Origin: Streptosporangiales bacterium
GTDB lineage: Bacteria; Actinomycetota; Actinomycetes; Streptosporangiales; WHST01
Direction of reading: 5' to 3'
Assembly (NCBI GenBank): GCA_009379825.1
Contig: WHTA01000005.1
Location: 88,132-152,131, forward strand
Length of the DNA stretch: 64,000 bases
Both the position numbers and the translations under genes were made by a program. Positions 42,867 to 50,899 of this stretch are shown piece by piece (the first letter of the stretch is position 1; each line of letters opens with the position of its first letter). Under the pieces are notes generated by a model. It was not told where the DNA came from. It saw nothing but the letters and a program-made list of their open reading frames with translations, and made no database searches.

Positions 42867-43442
42867 TCAGTCGGTGCCCTGGCCGGTGCGGCGGCGCGCG
42901 CGGTGGTTCGCGACGTTGAGTCGGTTGCCGCAGAGGTCCGGCATGCAGTAGCGCCGGCGGCCGGCGCGGCTGGTGTCGACGAACATGCCGTTGCAGTCCG
43001 GCGAGGCGCAGGGGCGGAACCGGTCGTGCCCCAGGGTGTACAGCGCACCGAGCAACCCGACGCCGACCGACGCTGCGACCTCGTCGGCGACGGAGGCCGC
43101 GTCGGACGTGGCCAGGTACCACTGCCAGCGCCCCTGCGCGTCCCTGGCGAGGGTCGGCGTCACCCGGGCACGGGCGAGTAGGGCGTTGGCGCCTTCGGCC
43201 ACCTCGTCGTCGGTCGACGACTCGAGCACCGCGCGGACCTCGTCGCGCAGCGCGTGCACCTGGTGGACGTCGCCGTCGGCGAGCTGCGCACCGGGGCTGA
43301 TGTCGTGCTCGCCGAGGAACCGCTCGAGTGCCGCCGGGTCGGTGAGCGCCTCGCCGGCGCCGCGTACCAGAGCGGACGTGTTCACCAGGTCGGTGGCGAG
43401 CCCCGCCTCCGCTGCGTAACCGGAAAAAAGTATCTGCACCAC
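42867..43442 (-). CDS. CGNR zinc-finger (ABATE-domain) regulator
   Basis: A 191-residue protein starting at GTG 43442. The N-terminal ABATE-type region ('LATDLVNTSALVRGAGEALT') is followed by a C-terminal zinc finger: 'FRPCASPDCNGMFVDTSRAG' and 'RRRYCMPDLCGNRLNVANHR' with the Cys-Gly-Asn-Arg signature. Members are predicted stress- or substrate-responsive transcription factors in actinobacteria. It is divergent from the alpha/beta hydrolase, a common arrangement for this family, so that hydrolase gene is its likely target. The ligand is unknown. Confidence 0.9.
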   Translation of the reverse strand: MVQILFSGYAAEAGLATDLVNTSALVRGAGEALTDPAALERFLGEHDISPGAQLADGDVHQVHALRDEVRAVLESSTDDEVAEGANALLARARVTPTLARDAQGRWQWYLATSDAASVADEVAASVGVGLLGALYTLGHDRFRPCASPDCNGMFVDTSRAGRRRYCMPDLCGNRLNVANHRARRRTGQGTD

Positions 43443-43503
43443 TTACTCCATGCTACGGTAACCAGAGAACTCGAAGTATAGCCCTTACGTACTGGAGGTA
43501 GCC

Positions 43504-44337
43504 ATGACGGCAGCAGCGACGGCGACCTGGCGGCTCCCCGACCGGGTGCGGGTCTCCGCCGGCGAGGTGGCCACCGGCACGTTCGGCGCCGGCCCGCCCG
43601 TGGTGCTCGTGCACGGCACGCCCGCCTGGTCGTACCTGTGGCGGAACGTGGTGCCCGCGCTCGCCCGCACGCACACCGTGTACGTCTGGGACCTGCTCGG
43701 CTTCGGCGACTCCCGCCTCGCCCCAGGCGCCACTCCTTCGATCGCCCAGCAGGCGACGGCCCTCGCCGAGCTCGTCCGGCACTGGCGGCTCGACGCCCCC
43801 GGCCTGGTCGGGCACGACATCGGCGGCGGGGTCGTGCTGCGCGCACACCTGGTGGACGACACGCCCGCCCGGCGGCTGGCGCTGCTCGACGCGGCCGTAC
43901 TCGGGCCGTGGAACACCCCGTTCACCGAGCACATCCAGCAGCACGACGACGCCTACCGCACCATGCCGACGCACGTCTTCGGCGACATCGTCGAGGCGCG
44001 CCTGCGCACCGCCACCCACCGGCAGCTGCCGCACGACACGCTCCGCGAGTACCTCCGTCCGTGGGCCGGCGAGGCGGGCCAACAGCGCTGGATCGACCAG
44101 GTAGCGAGCGTCTCGCACACCGACACCACCGACGCCGTGCGCCGACTCGATCAGGTACGGGTGCCGACGCTGGTCCTCTGGGGCGAGAACGACGGGTGGC
44201 TCGCCCCGGCCGTGGGCGACCGGCTGGCGGCCGCGATCCCAGGCGCGCGCAGGCAGACCGTCCCCGCCGCCGGGCACTTCCTCCCCGAGGACGCCCCGGA
44301 CGCCGTGGCGGACGCGCTGCGGGAGTTCCTCGCCTGA
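43504..44337 (+). CDS. Alpha/beta hydrolase, haloalkane-dehalogenase-like
   Basis: A 277-residue hydrolase from ATG 43504 behind 'GGAGG'. The oxyanion loop 'VLVHGTPAWSYLWRNVVPAL' and nucleophile elbow 'LVGHDIGGGVVLRAHL' (aspartate in the GHDIGG motif) match the dehalogenase/epoxide-hydrolase branch. 'VPTLVLWGENDGWLAPAVGD' carries the acid residue and 'VPAAGHFLPEDAPDAVA' the histidine. Substrate is not predictable; C-C, ester, epoxide and halide bonds all occur in this branch. The divergent CGNR gene probably regulates it. Confidence 0.88.
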   Translation: MTAAATATWRLPDRVRVSAGEVATGTFGAGPPVVLVHGTPAWSYLWRNVVPALARTHTVYVWDLLGFGDSRLAPGATPSIAQQATALAELVRHWRLDAPGLVGHDIGGGVVLRAHLVDDTPARRLALLDAAVLGPWNTPFTEHIQQHDDAYRTMPTHVFGDIVEARLRTATHRQLPHDTLREYLRPWAGEAGQQRWIDQVASVSHTDTTDAVRRLDQVRVPTLVLWGENDGWLAPAVGDRLAAAIPGARRQTVPAAGHFLPEDAPDAVADALREFLA

Positions 44338-44340
44338 GCG

Positions 44341-44934
44341 CTAGCCGCCGTTCGGGCCGGCGGCCCGCATGATGCCGCGGATGGCGTGGTCGATCCGTTC
44401 CGCGACGTGGTCCGGGTCGGGCCGCCCTGCGTCCAGCCAGCTGATGACCGCCTCGATCGCGAACCTGGGTACGATCCTGGCCGCCCAGTCCAGCCACGGA
44501 CCGGCGGGCAGGTACCCGGTCAGGTTGCGGTGCGCGATCTCCGTCGACGCCGTGGTGAGCGCGTCGATGTAGCCACGGAACTCGGGTTCCCTGGCGGCGT
44601 GGTGGAACAACAGCCGGAACCCGTCCGGGTCCGCCGCGGCGGCGCGGACGAGGGCCGGCAGCGAGTCGTCGCCGAGGTTGTCGACGTCGACGGCCGTCTC
44701 CAGCTGGCGGCAGGCGCGGTCGAGCACCGCGCGGTACATGTCGGCCTTGGAGTCGAAGTGCCGGTAGAGGAGCACGCGTGTGATCCCGGCCTCGGCCGCG
44801 ACGTCGTCCAGGCTGGTGTGGACGAACCCGGTACGCGCGAACGCCCTGGTCGCCGCGCCGAGGATCTGCTCCCTGCGCTCGACGCGGCGCATCCGCCGCA
44901 CCGGTTCAGCGGATGCGGTGCCGTCCGCGGCCAT
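44341..44934 (-). CDS. TetR-family repressor
   Basis: A 197-residue regulator. The N-terminal helix-turn-helix is 'RREQILGAATRAFARTGFVH', then 'TSLDDVAAEAGITRVLLYRH' and 'FDSKADMYRAVLDRA'. The C-terminal half is helical with a tryptophan-rich stretch 'GPWLDWAARIVPRFAIEAVI', likely the ligand pocket. It is divergent from the P450 gene across a region holding a GTACGCG inverted repeat, so it most likely represses the P450 and itself. Confidence 0.9.
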   Translation of the reverse strand: MAADGTASAEPVRRMRRVERREQILGAATRAFARTGFVHTSLDDVAAEAGITRVLLYRHFDSKADMYRAVLDRACRQLETAVDVDNLGDDSLPALVRAAAADPDGFRLLFHHAAREPEFRGYIDALTTASTEIAHRNLTGYLPAGPWLDWAARIVPRFAIEAVISWLDAGRPDPDHVAERIDHAIRGIMRAAGPNGG

Positions 44935-44957
44935 CGAACCTGCCTCCCGCCTCTTGT

Positions 44958-44979
44958 GTACGCGAGAGTCTACGCGTAC
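44958..44979. promoter_or_regulatory. Inverted repeat between TetR and P450 genes
   Basis: Arms GTACGCG (44958-44964) and CGCGTAC (44973-44979) are separated by 8 bp. The 22-bp span is typical of TetR operators. It lies 24 bp upstream of the TetR start and 44 bp upstream of the P450 start. A further partial site, GTGTAC, is at about 44996-45001. Confidence 0.5.
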
Positions 44980-45022
44980 TTTTGTTTATCTCAGAGTGTA
45001 CAAATTGATGTCAGGAGGAGCC

Positions 45023-46192
45023 GTGACGGTTGAGCTGCCCTTCGCGCAGACCCGGCCGCTGCAGGTACCGCCGCTGTTACGGGCGCTCCAGGTCGAGCGC
45101 GACATCCACCAGGTCCGCACCGCCACCGGCGACGAGGCGTGGCTCGTCACCGGCTACCGGCAGGTGCGCCAGCTGCTCGACGACGACCGGCTCGGTCGGG
45201 CGCACCCGGACCCGGACAACGCAGCCAGGTCCGGGGAGTCGACCCTCTTCGGCGGGCCGCTGGGCAACTTCGACACCGAGCAGGCCGACCACGCCCGGAT
45301 GCGCGCACTGCTGCAGCCCCACTTCACGCCCGCGCGCATGCGGGCGTTCCGGCCGCGGGTGGCGGCCCTGACCGACGAGCTGCTCGACGACCTCGCCGCC
45401 CACGAGCAGCCGGCCGACCTGAACGCCACCCTCGCGGTGCCGCTGCCGATCCTGGTGATCTGCGAACTGCTCGGCGTGCCGTACGAGGACCGCGCCGAGT
45501 TCCGCAGCTGGACACAGGCCGCCGCGGACATCGTGGACCGGCAGCGCTCCGAGGACGGGCTGGCGGACCTGTTCGCGTATGGCCAGCGGCTCGTCGCGCG
45601 CAAGCGGGCGGAGCCAGCCGACGACGTCATCTCCGGGCTCTGTGCCGTCGAAGGGCTGGGCGACGCCGAGGTGGCCGGGCTGTCGATGGCACTGCTGTTC
45701 GCCGGCCACGAGACCACCGTGGTGCAGCTCGGCTTCGGCGCCCTCCTGCTGCTGACCCACCCGGACTCCTGGCAGGCGCTGCGCGACGACCCGGACCTCG
45801 TCGCCGGCGCCGTCGAGGAGATCCTCCGGGTGCCGGGCAAGGGCGGCGGCGGTATCCCCCGTTACGCCCGCGTCGACCTCGACCTCGACGGCACGGCCAT
45901 CCCGGCAGGGAGCCTGGTGCTGCTCGACAACGCGGCGGCCAACCACGATGCCGGCGTCTTCGCCGACCCGGACCGCTTCGACATCGAGCGGCGCGCGGCC
46001 GGCCATCTCACCTTCGGCCACGGCGCGAGGTACTGCCTCGGCGCGCCGCTGGCGCGGATCGAGCTGCAGGTCGTCCTCACCCGGCTCGTCCACCGGTTCC
46101 CCGGCATGCGGCTGGCCGTACCGGTCGAGGAGCTCACGCTCCGCCATGACGTGCTCACCGGCGGACTGACCGCGCTCCCCGTGACGTGGTGA
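45023..46192 (+). CDS. Cytochrome P450
   Basis: A 389-residue soluble bacterial P450. GTG 45023 follows 'AGGAGGAGCC' and gives the usual short N-terminus; earlier in-frame starts run through the TetR promoter. The I-helix is 'LLFAGHETTVVQLGFGALLL' with the acid-alcohol-like Glu-Thr-Thr, the K-helix 'AVEEILRV' lacks the arginine in its usual ExxR spacing but has 'EEILRVPGKGGGGIPRYARV', and the heme loop is 'LTFGHGARYCLGAPLARIEL' with the cysteine ligand. No ferredoxin partner is adjacent. It resembles CYP105/107-type hydroxylases acting on hydrophobic or macrocyclic compounds. Confidence 0.92.
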   Translation: MTVELPFAQTRPLQVPPLLRALQVERDIHQVRTATGDEAWLVTGYRQVRQLLDDDRLGRAHPDPDNAARSGESTLFGGPLGNFDTEQADHARMRALLQPHFTPARMRAFRPRVAALTDELLDDLAAHEQPADLNATLAVPLPILVICELLGVPYEDRAEFRSWTQAAADIVDRQRSEDGLADLFAYGQRLVARKRAEPADDVISGLCAVEGLGDAEVAGLSMALLFAGHETTVVQLGFGALLLLTHPDSWQALRDDPDLVAGAVEEILRVPGKGGGGIPRYARVDLDLDGTAIPAGSLVLLDNAAANHDAGVFADPDRFDIERRAAGHLTFGHGARYCLGAPLARIELQVVLTRLVHRFPGMRLAVPVEELTLRHDVLTGGLTALPVTW

Positions 46193-46405
46193 GCGACCGG
46201 CCGCGGCGCTTCTTCAGCCGGTTGCCGCTGGCCGACGACAGCGTCGACGCCGCCGTCGTGTGCCTGGTGATGTGCTCACTCGACGACCGGCCGGCTACGT
46301 GTGGCCGTTGCTGACCGGCGGCTGCCACACCGCCACCGAGCCGCTCGGGCCGATCACTGCCGCCGGCTGCCCGCGACCCCGCACGTGCTCGGCACCGCTC
46401 ACGCG
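46189..46405 (+). pseudogene. SAM methyltransferase remnant
   Basis: Two short pieces of a UbiE-like methyltransferase survive in different frames. The first reads 'RLPLADDSVDAAVVCLVMCS' (post-II motif region) right after the P450 stop. The second, from about 46293, reads 'GYVWPLLTGGCHTATEPLGP' and 'ITAAG', which match the C-terminal part of such enzymes. The SAM-binding N-terminus and the region between are missing. It cannot be functional. The GTG at 46189 overlaps the P450 stop, so the ancestral gene was probably coupled to the P450 and methylated its product. Confidence 0.5.
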
Positions 46406-47580
46406 CCCGAGTAACCGGCGGCGGCGAGCGCTGAGACGGCGCGATCGACGTCGGCTGCCGTGGTCCAGCGGCCGAGGCTCAGCCGTACCGCCGAGCTCGC
46501 CCAGCCTTCGCCGGCGGCCAGCTCGCGGGTCATGGCTTCGAGCACCGGCGACGGCTGCGTGGTGCCGCTGTGGCACGCCGACCCGGTCGACGCAGCAATC
46601 CCGGGGGCGGCGGCGAGCAGCTGGTCGCCGGTGAGCCCCGTGACGGCGAGGTTGGCGGTGTTCGGCAGCCGGCAGGTGGGGTGCCCGTTCAACAGCACCC
46701 GCCCGGGCAGCCGCTCGCCGAGCCCGCGGTGCAGCTCGTCGCGCAGGCCGCGCAGCCGGTCGGGCTCGCCGGCGGCGAGGTCGGCCGCGGCCAGGTCGGC
46801 GGCGGCGCCGAGCGCGACGGCGAGCGCGACGTTCTCGGTGCCGGCACGCAGGCCGCCTTCCTGGCCGCCGCCGTACGCGATGGGTTCCAGCCGGACTCCC
46901 GTACGCACCCACAGGGCGCCGATGCCCTTGGGCGCGTACATCTTGTGCCCGACGACGGTGAGCAGGTCGACGCCGAGCTGCCGGACGTCCACGTCGAGCT
47001 TGCCGACGCCCTGCGCCGCGTCGGTGTGCACGAGCACATCGTGCCGGTGCGCGACCTCGACGATCTCGCGTACCGGCTGCAACGTGCCTACCTCGTTGTT
47101 GGCGTACATGACCGACACCAGCGCGGTCCGCGGGGTGATGGCGTCGGCGACGGCCTGCGGGTCGACCCGGCCGTGCTGGTCGACGGGCAGGTAGCTGACG
47201 TCGACGCCGTGCAGCCGCTGCAGGCTCCGGTAGGTCTCGAGCACCGCGGGATGTTCGGTCTCCTGGGTGACGATGTGCGCGCCCTCGCGGCCACCCGCGA
47301 GCGCGGCGCCGCGGACGGCGAGCGCGTCCGCCTCCGACCCGCTGCCGGTGAAGACGACCTCGTCCGCCGACCCGCCGAGCAGCGCGGCGAGCTGCTCGCG
47401 CGCCCTGGCCACGGCCAGCCGCGGTTGCTCGCCATAGTGGTGGCTGCTCGACGGGTTGCCGAAGTGCTCCCGCAGGTACGGCAGCATCGCGTCCACGACG
47501 CGCGGGTCGACGGGCGTGGTGGCGTTGTAGTCGAGGTAGACCGGGCCGTCGTGCAGGCCGGGCGGCACCTGCGCGCTCAT
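46399..47580 (-). CDS. Cysteine desulfurase (IscS/NifS-like)
   Basis: A 393-residue class V aminotransferase-fold enzyme; ATG 47580 overlaps the upstream stop (ATGA). 'VYLDYNATTPVDPRVVDAML' opens it, 'FTGSGSEADALAVRGAALAG' replaces the usual SGATEAN motif, 'TVVGHKMYAPKGIGALWVR' holds the PLP lysine, and 'AASTGSACHSGTTQPSPVL' the active-site cysteine. It would remove sulfur from cysteine as persulfide. It is coupled to the ArsR-rhodanese gene, so it belongs to a sulfur-transfer or persulfide-response module rather than a housekeeping Fe-S operon. Confidence 0.9.
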   Translation of the reverse strand: MSAQVPPGLHDGPVYLDYNATTPVDPRVVDAMLPYLREHFGNPSSSHHYGEQPRLAVARAREQLAALLGGSADEVVFTGSGSEADALAVRGAALAGGREGAHIVTQETEHPAVLETYRSLQRLHGVDVSYLPVDQHGRVDPQAVADAITPRTALVSVMYANNEVGTLQPVREIVEVAHRHDVLVHTDAAQGVGKLDVDVRQLGVDLLTVVGHKMYAPKGIGALWVRTGVRLEPIAYGGGQEGGLRAGTENVALAVALGAAADLAAADLAAGEPDRLRGLRDELHRGLGERLPGRVLLNGHPTCRLPNTANLAVTGLTGDQLLAAAPGIAASTGSACHSGTTQPSPVLEAMTRELAAGEGWASSAVRLSLGRWTTAADVDRAVSALAAAGYSGA

Positions 47581-48239
47581 CCGGCGTCCTGCTGCACCGG
47601 GAGGTCGGCCAGCCGCCACTCGAGCATGCCGCCCGTGAGCCGGCTGGCGGGCCGTCCTTGCGCGGCGAGCAGCCGCACCGCCTCGTGGGCGAGCACGCAG
47701 TACGCGCCGCGGCAGTACGCGACGACCTCCTGGTCGGCCGGCAGCTCGGCGAGCCGGCCGGCGAGCTCGTCCAGCGGGATGGACATGGCGCCGGGGATGT
47801 GCCCCGCCGCGTACTCCTCCTGCGGCCGGACGTCGACCATCGCCACCTCGCCCGCGTCCACCCGGCGCAGCAGCTCCTCGCGGCCGACCTGGTCGGTGTC
47901 GGGACCGAGGTAGGCGGCACGGGCGGCCCCGACGTCCGCGAGGTGCGCGCTGGCCACGCAGCGCACGAGCGCGTACAGCTTGGCCACGTCGTCGCCGGCC
48001 AGCCGGTAGTACACCTTCGTGCCTTCGCGGCGGGTCGCCACCAGGTGCGAGCGCTTCAGGGTCTGCAGGTGCGCCGACGCGGTCGTCACTCCGAGGTCGG
48101 CCGCCTGCGCCAGCGCCTCCACCGTGCGTTCGCCCTGGGCCAGCAGGTCGAGCAGCTCCAACCGCTTGCCGCTGCCCAGCGCCTTGCCGACGCGGGCGAA
48201 CTGGTCGAACAAGGCCGTCTTCGCGTCCCGGTCACCCAT
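47577..48239 (-). CDS. ArsR regulator fused to a rhodanese domain
   Basis: A 220-residue fusion from ATG 48239 behind 'GGAGGACTTG'. Residues about 1-90 are an ArsR winged helix ('FARVGKALGSGKRLELLDLL', 'VTTASAHLQTLKRSHLVATR'); about 115-215 are a rhodanese domain ('VAMVDVRPQEEYAAGHIPGA', 'QEVVAYCRGAYCVLAHEAVR'), with active-site cysteine in 'YCRGAYC'. Such fusions are proposed to combine sulfane-sulfur transfer with sensing. It is divergent from the MBL-rhodanese gene across a 67-bp promoter with AATAGT repeats and probably represses both directions. Confidence 0.9.
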   Translation of the reverse strand: MGDRDAKTALFDQFARVGKALGSGKRLELLDLLAQGERTVEALAQAADLGVTTASAHLQTLKRSHLVATRREGTKVYYRLAGDDVAKLYALVRCVASAHLADVGAARAAYLGPDTDQVGREELLRRVDAGEVAMVDVRPQEEYAAGHIPGAMSIPLDELAGRLAELPADQEVVAYCRGAYCVLAHEAVRLLAAQGRPASRLTGGMLEWRLADLPVQQDAG

Positions 48240-48249
48240 CAAGTCCTCC

Positions 48250-48267
48250 AATAGTCTGTGGAATAGT
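48250..48267. promoter_or_regulatory. AATAGT direct repeat in the ArsR-rhodanese/MBL divergent promoter
   Basis: AATAGT occurs at 48250-48255 and 48262-48267, 12 bp apart (about one helical turn). The region is the only AT-rich stretch between the divergent genes, and so likely holds both promoters and the ArsR site. Binding is inferred from position only. Confidence 0.35.
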
Positions 48268-48306
48268 GTATAAGGAAGAGAGCGAACCGCATCTCCGGAG
48301 GACGCC

Positions 48307-49662
48307 ATGACTGCTGTCGAGGTGACCGCACTCGTCGACGAGGGGCTGGGGAACTCCGCCTACCTCGTCGATCTCGGCGACGGGCGCGCGCTGGTGGTGG
48401 ACGTGAGCATCGACCTGCGGGCGGCGTCACGGGCCGCCGAGCGGCGCGGGCTGGCGGTCGCGTTCGCCGCGGACACCCACCTGCACGCCGACTTCGTCTC
48501 CGGCGCCCGCCAGCTCGCCACCACCTCGGGTGTGCAGGTGCTTGCCGCCGCCGCGGGACACCGGGAGTACGGCCACACCGGGCTGGGCGACGGCGACGAG
48601 GTCGACCTCGGCGGCCTGCGGCTGCAGACGCTCGCCACCCCAGGGCACACCCACGAGCACGTGTCGTTCCTGCTCCTCGACGGCGCTGCGTCAGTCGGCG
48701 TCTTCACCGGCGGCTCGCTGATCGTAGGGTCAGCGGCCCGCACCGACCTGGTGTCGGCGGAGCAGACGGAGGAGCTGGCCCGCCGGCAGTACGCGTCGCT
48801 GCAGCGGCTGGCCACGCTGCCCGACGACGTCGCGGTGTGGCCGACGCACGGCGCGGGCTCGTTCTGCTCCGCCCCGCCCGGCGTGGAACGTACGAGCACG
48901 ATCGGCCGCGAAAGGGCGACCAACCCGCTGCTGCGCGCTGCGAGCGAGGACGCGTTCGTGCACGCGCTGCGCGAGTCGCTCGGCAGCTTCCCGCCGTACT
49001 TCCTGCGGCTGGCCGAACGCAACCGCCGCGGCGTCGTGCTCGACGCCGAGCCCGCGCTCGCCCCGCTCGACCCCGTGGCGGTGCGGTCCGTCCTCGCCGA
49101 CGGTGGGCAGCTGGTCGACGTCCGGCCCGCGGCGGCGTTCGCCGAGGCCCACGTGCCTGGCGCCGTGTCCATCCCGCTGCGGCCGGCGTTCGTGTCCTGG
49201 CTTGGCTGGATCGCCCCGCCCGACCGGCCGCTCGTCGTCCTCCGCGACCCCGACCAGGATCCGGCCGAGGTCGCGTGGCAGGCCGCGAAGATCGGTTACG
49301 CCAATGTCGCCGGCGAGCTGGCCGGCGGCCTGGCCGCCTGGACCGCCGCCGGCCACGAGACGACCAGCCTGCGCCGGGTCGACGCCGCCGAGGCGGAAGG
49401 CACGGTGGTCGACGTACGGCAGCGCGCGGAGTACACCGCCGGGCACCTGCCCGGCGCGGTGCACGTCGAGCTCGGCGGGCTCGCCGCGTACGCCGACGAG
49501 CTGCCGCGCGAGCCGCTGCTGGTGATGTGCGGGCACGGTGAGCGCGCGATGAGCGCCGCCAGCCTGCTCGAACGCGCCGGCCGCCGCGACCTCACCGTGG
49601 TCGCGGGCGGTCCGGACGACTGGGCGCACGCCACCGGCCGGCGGCTGGAGACCGGCGGGTGA
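48307..49662 (+). CDS. MBL-fold hydrolase with two rhodanese domains (persulfide-dioxygenase-like)
   Basis: A 451-residue three-domain protein. The MBL part (about 1-240) has 'FAADTHLHADFVSGARQLAT', 'TLATPGHTHEHVSFLLLDG' and 'VWPTHGAGSFC', the ETHE1-like ligand set. The first rhodanese (about 255-350; 'QLVDVRPAAAFAEAHVPGAV') lacks a cysteine in its active loop, which reads 'LVVLRDPDQDPAE'. The second (about 355-445) has the cysteine in 'LLVMCGHGERAMSAASLL'. ETHE1-type enzymes oxidise glutathione or mycothiol persulfide. Its place beside cysteine desulfurase and ArsR-rhodanese genes supports persulfide handling. Confidence 0.88.
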   Translation: MTAVEVTALVDEGLGNSAYLVDLGDGRALVVDVSIDLRAASRAAERRGLAVAFAADTHLHADFVSGARQLATTSGVQVLAAAAGHREYGHTGLGDGDEVDLGGLRLQTLATPGHTHEHVSFLLLDGAASVGVFTGGSLIVGSAARTDLVSAEQTEELARRQYASLQRLATLPDDVAVWPTHGAGSFCSAPPGVERTSTIGRERATNPLLRAASEDAFVHALRESLGSFPPYFLRLAERNRRGVVLDAEPALAPLDPVAVRSVLADGGQLVDVRPAAAFAEAHVPGAVSIPLRPAFVSWLGWIAPPDRPLVVLRDPDQDPAEVAWQAAKIGYANVAGELAGGLAAWTAAGHETTSLRRVDAAEAEGTVVDVRQRAEYTAGHLPGAVHVELGGLAAYADELPREPLLVMCGHGERAMSAASLLERAGRRDLTVVAGGPDDWAHATGRRLETGG

Positions 49663-50897
49663 CCGGAGGCGATGCAGCGGTGCGGCTGGGCCTGCGCGCC
49701 AACCTGGCCCAGTTCGCCCTGCTCGTCGCCGTCAACGCACTGGTGGGTGGCGTCCTCGGCCAGGAACGCACCGTGCTGCCGCTGCTGGCCGACCGGACGT
49801 TCGGGCTGACCGGCTACACGTTCCTGCTCACCTACGTGGGCGCGTTCGGCATCACGAAGGCCGCCACCAACTACCTCGCCGGCACGCTGTCCGACCGGTT
49901 CGGGCGCAAGCCAGTACTGCTTGCTGGCTGGGTGGTCGCGCTACCGGTGCCGCTGCTGATCATCTGGGCGCCTAGCTGGGGGTGGGTGATCGCCGCCAAC
50001 GTGCTGCTCGGCGTCAACCAGGGGCTGACCTGGTCCACCACGGTCATCATGAAGATCGACCTGGCCGGCCCGGCCAGGCGCGGCCTGGCGATGGGCCTGA
50101 ACGAGGCGGCCGGCTACGGTGCCGTCGCCGCCACCGCCGCGGCCACCGGGTACCTCGCCGCCAACTACGGGCTGCGCCCCGCTCCGTTCCTGCTCGGGCT
50201 CAGCTACGCCGTGCTCGGGCTCGGCCTTTCCCTCGGCGTCGTACGGGAGACCCGCGCGCACGCCGAGCTGGAGGCCGCCAGCCACGCCCACGTCCCGCCG
50301 CCGCTCGACAACCGGCAGGTGTTCACGCGCACCAGCTTCCGCGAGCCCGCCCTGTCGTCGGCCAGCCAGGCCGGCATGGTGAACAACCTCAACGACGGGC
50401 TCGCCTGGGGCCTGTTCCCGCTGCTGTTCGGCACCGCCGGTCTGACGGTGGCCCAGATCGGCGTACTCGCCGCGCTCTATCCGGCGGTCTGGGGTGCCGG
50501 CCAGCTGGCCACAGGCGCGCTGTCCGACCGGCTCGGCCGCAAGCACCTCATCACCGCGGGCATGCTCACCCAGGCCGCGGCGCTCGCGCTGATCGCGTAC
50601 GCCGGCACGTTCGCCGTCTGGGCCGGCGCCGCCGTGCTGCTCGGCGTCGGTACGGCGCTGGTCTACCCCACGCTGCTCGCCGCCGTCGGCGACGTCGCCC
50701 ACCCGTCCTGGCGCGCGCGGGCGGTCGGCGTCTACCGCCTCTGGCGCGACGGCGGCTTCGCCGTCGGCGCCGTGCTGTCCGGCGTCGCCGCCGACCTGTG
50801 GGGCCTGCGCGCGGCCGTGTGGGTGGTCGCCGCCGTCACCGCTGCGTCCGGCGTCCTCGTCGCCGTCCGGATGTACGAGACGCACCCCCGCCGGTAG
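49659..50897 (+). CDS. MFS transporter in the persulfide module
   Basis: A 412-residue twelve-helix MFS protein; the GTG start overlaps the upstream stop by 4 bp, so it is coupled to the MBL-rhodanese gene. 'LLALLVAVNALVGGVLGQER'-like first helix (actual 'FALLVAVNALVGGVLGQERT'), 'GTLSDRFGRKPVLLAGWVVA' as the MFS loop 2-3 motif and a second copy 'GALSDRLGRKHLITAGMLTQ' in the C-terminal half are clear. 'MGLNEAAGYGAVAATAAATG' lies in helix 5. The cargo is unknown; co-expression with sulfur genes suggests an export or uptake role for a sulfur compound. Confidence 0.87.
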   Translation: MTGGDAAVRLGLRANLAQFALLVAVNALVGGVLGQERTVLPLLADRTFGLTGYTFLLTYVGAFGITKAATNYLAGTLSDRFGRKPVLLAGWVVALPVPLLIIWAPSWGWVIAANVLLGVNQGLTWSTTVIMKIDLAGPARRGLAMGLNEAAGYGAVAATAAATGYLAANYGLRPAPFLLGLSYAVLGLGLSLGVVRETRAHAELEAASHAHVPPPLDNRQVFTRTSFREPALSSASQAGMVNNLNDGLAWGLFPLLFGTAGLTVAQIGVLAALYPAVWGAGQLATGALSDRLGRKHLITAGMLTQAAALALIAYAGTFAVWAGAAVLLGVGTALVYPTLLAAVGDVAHPSWRARAVGVYRLWRDGGFAVGAVLSGVAADLWGLRAAVWVVAAVTAASGVLVAVRMYETHPRR

Positions 50898-50899
50898 CG

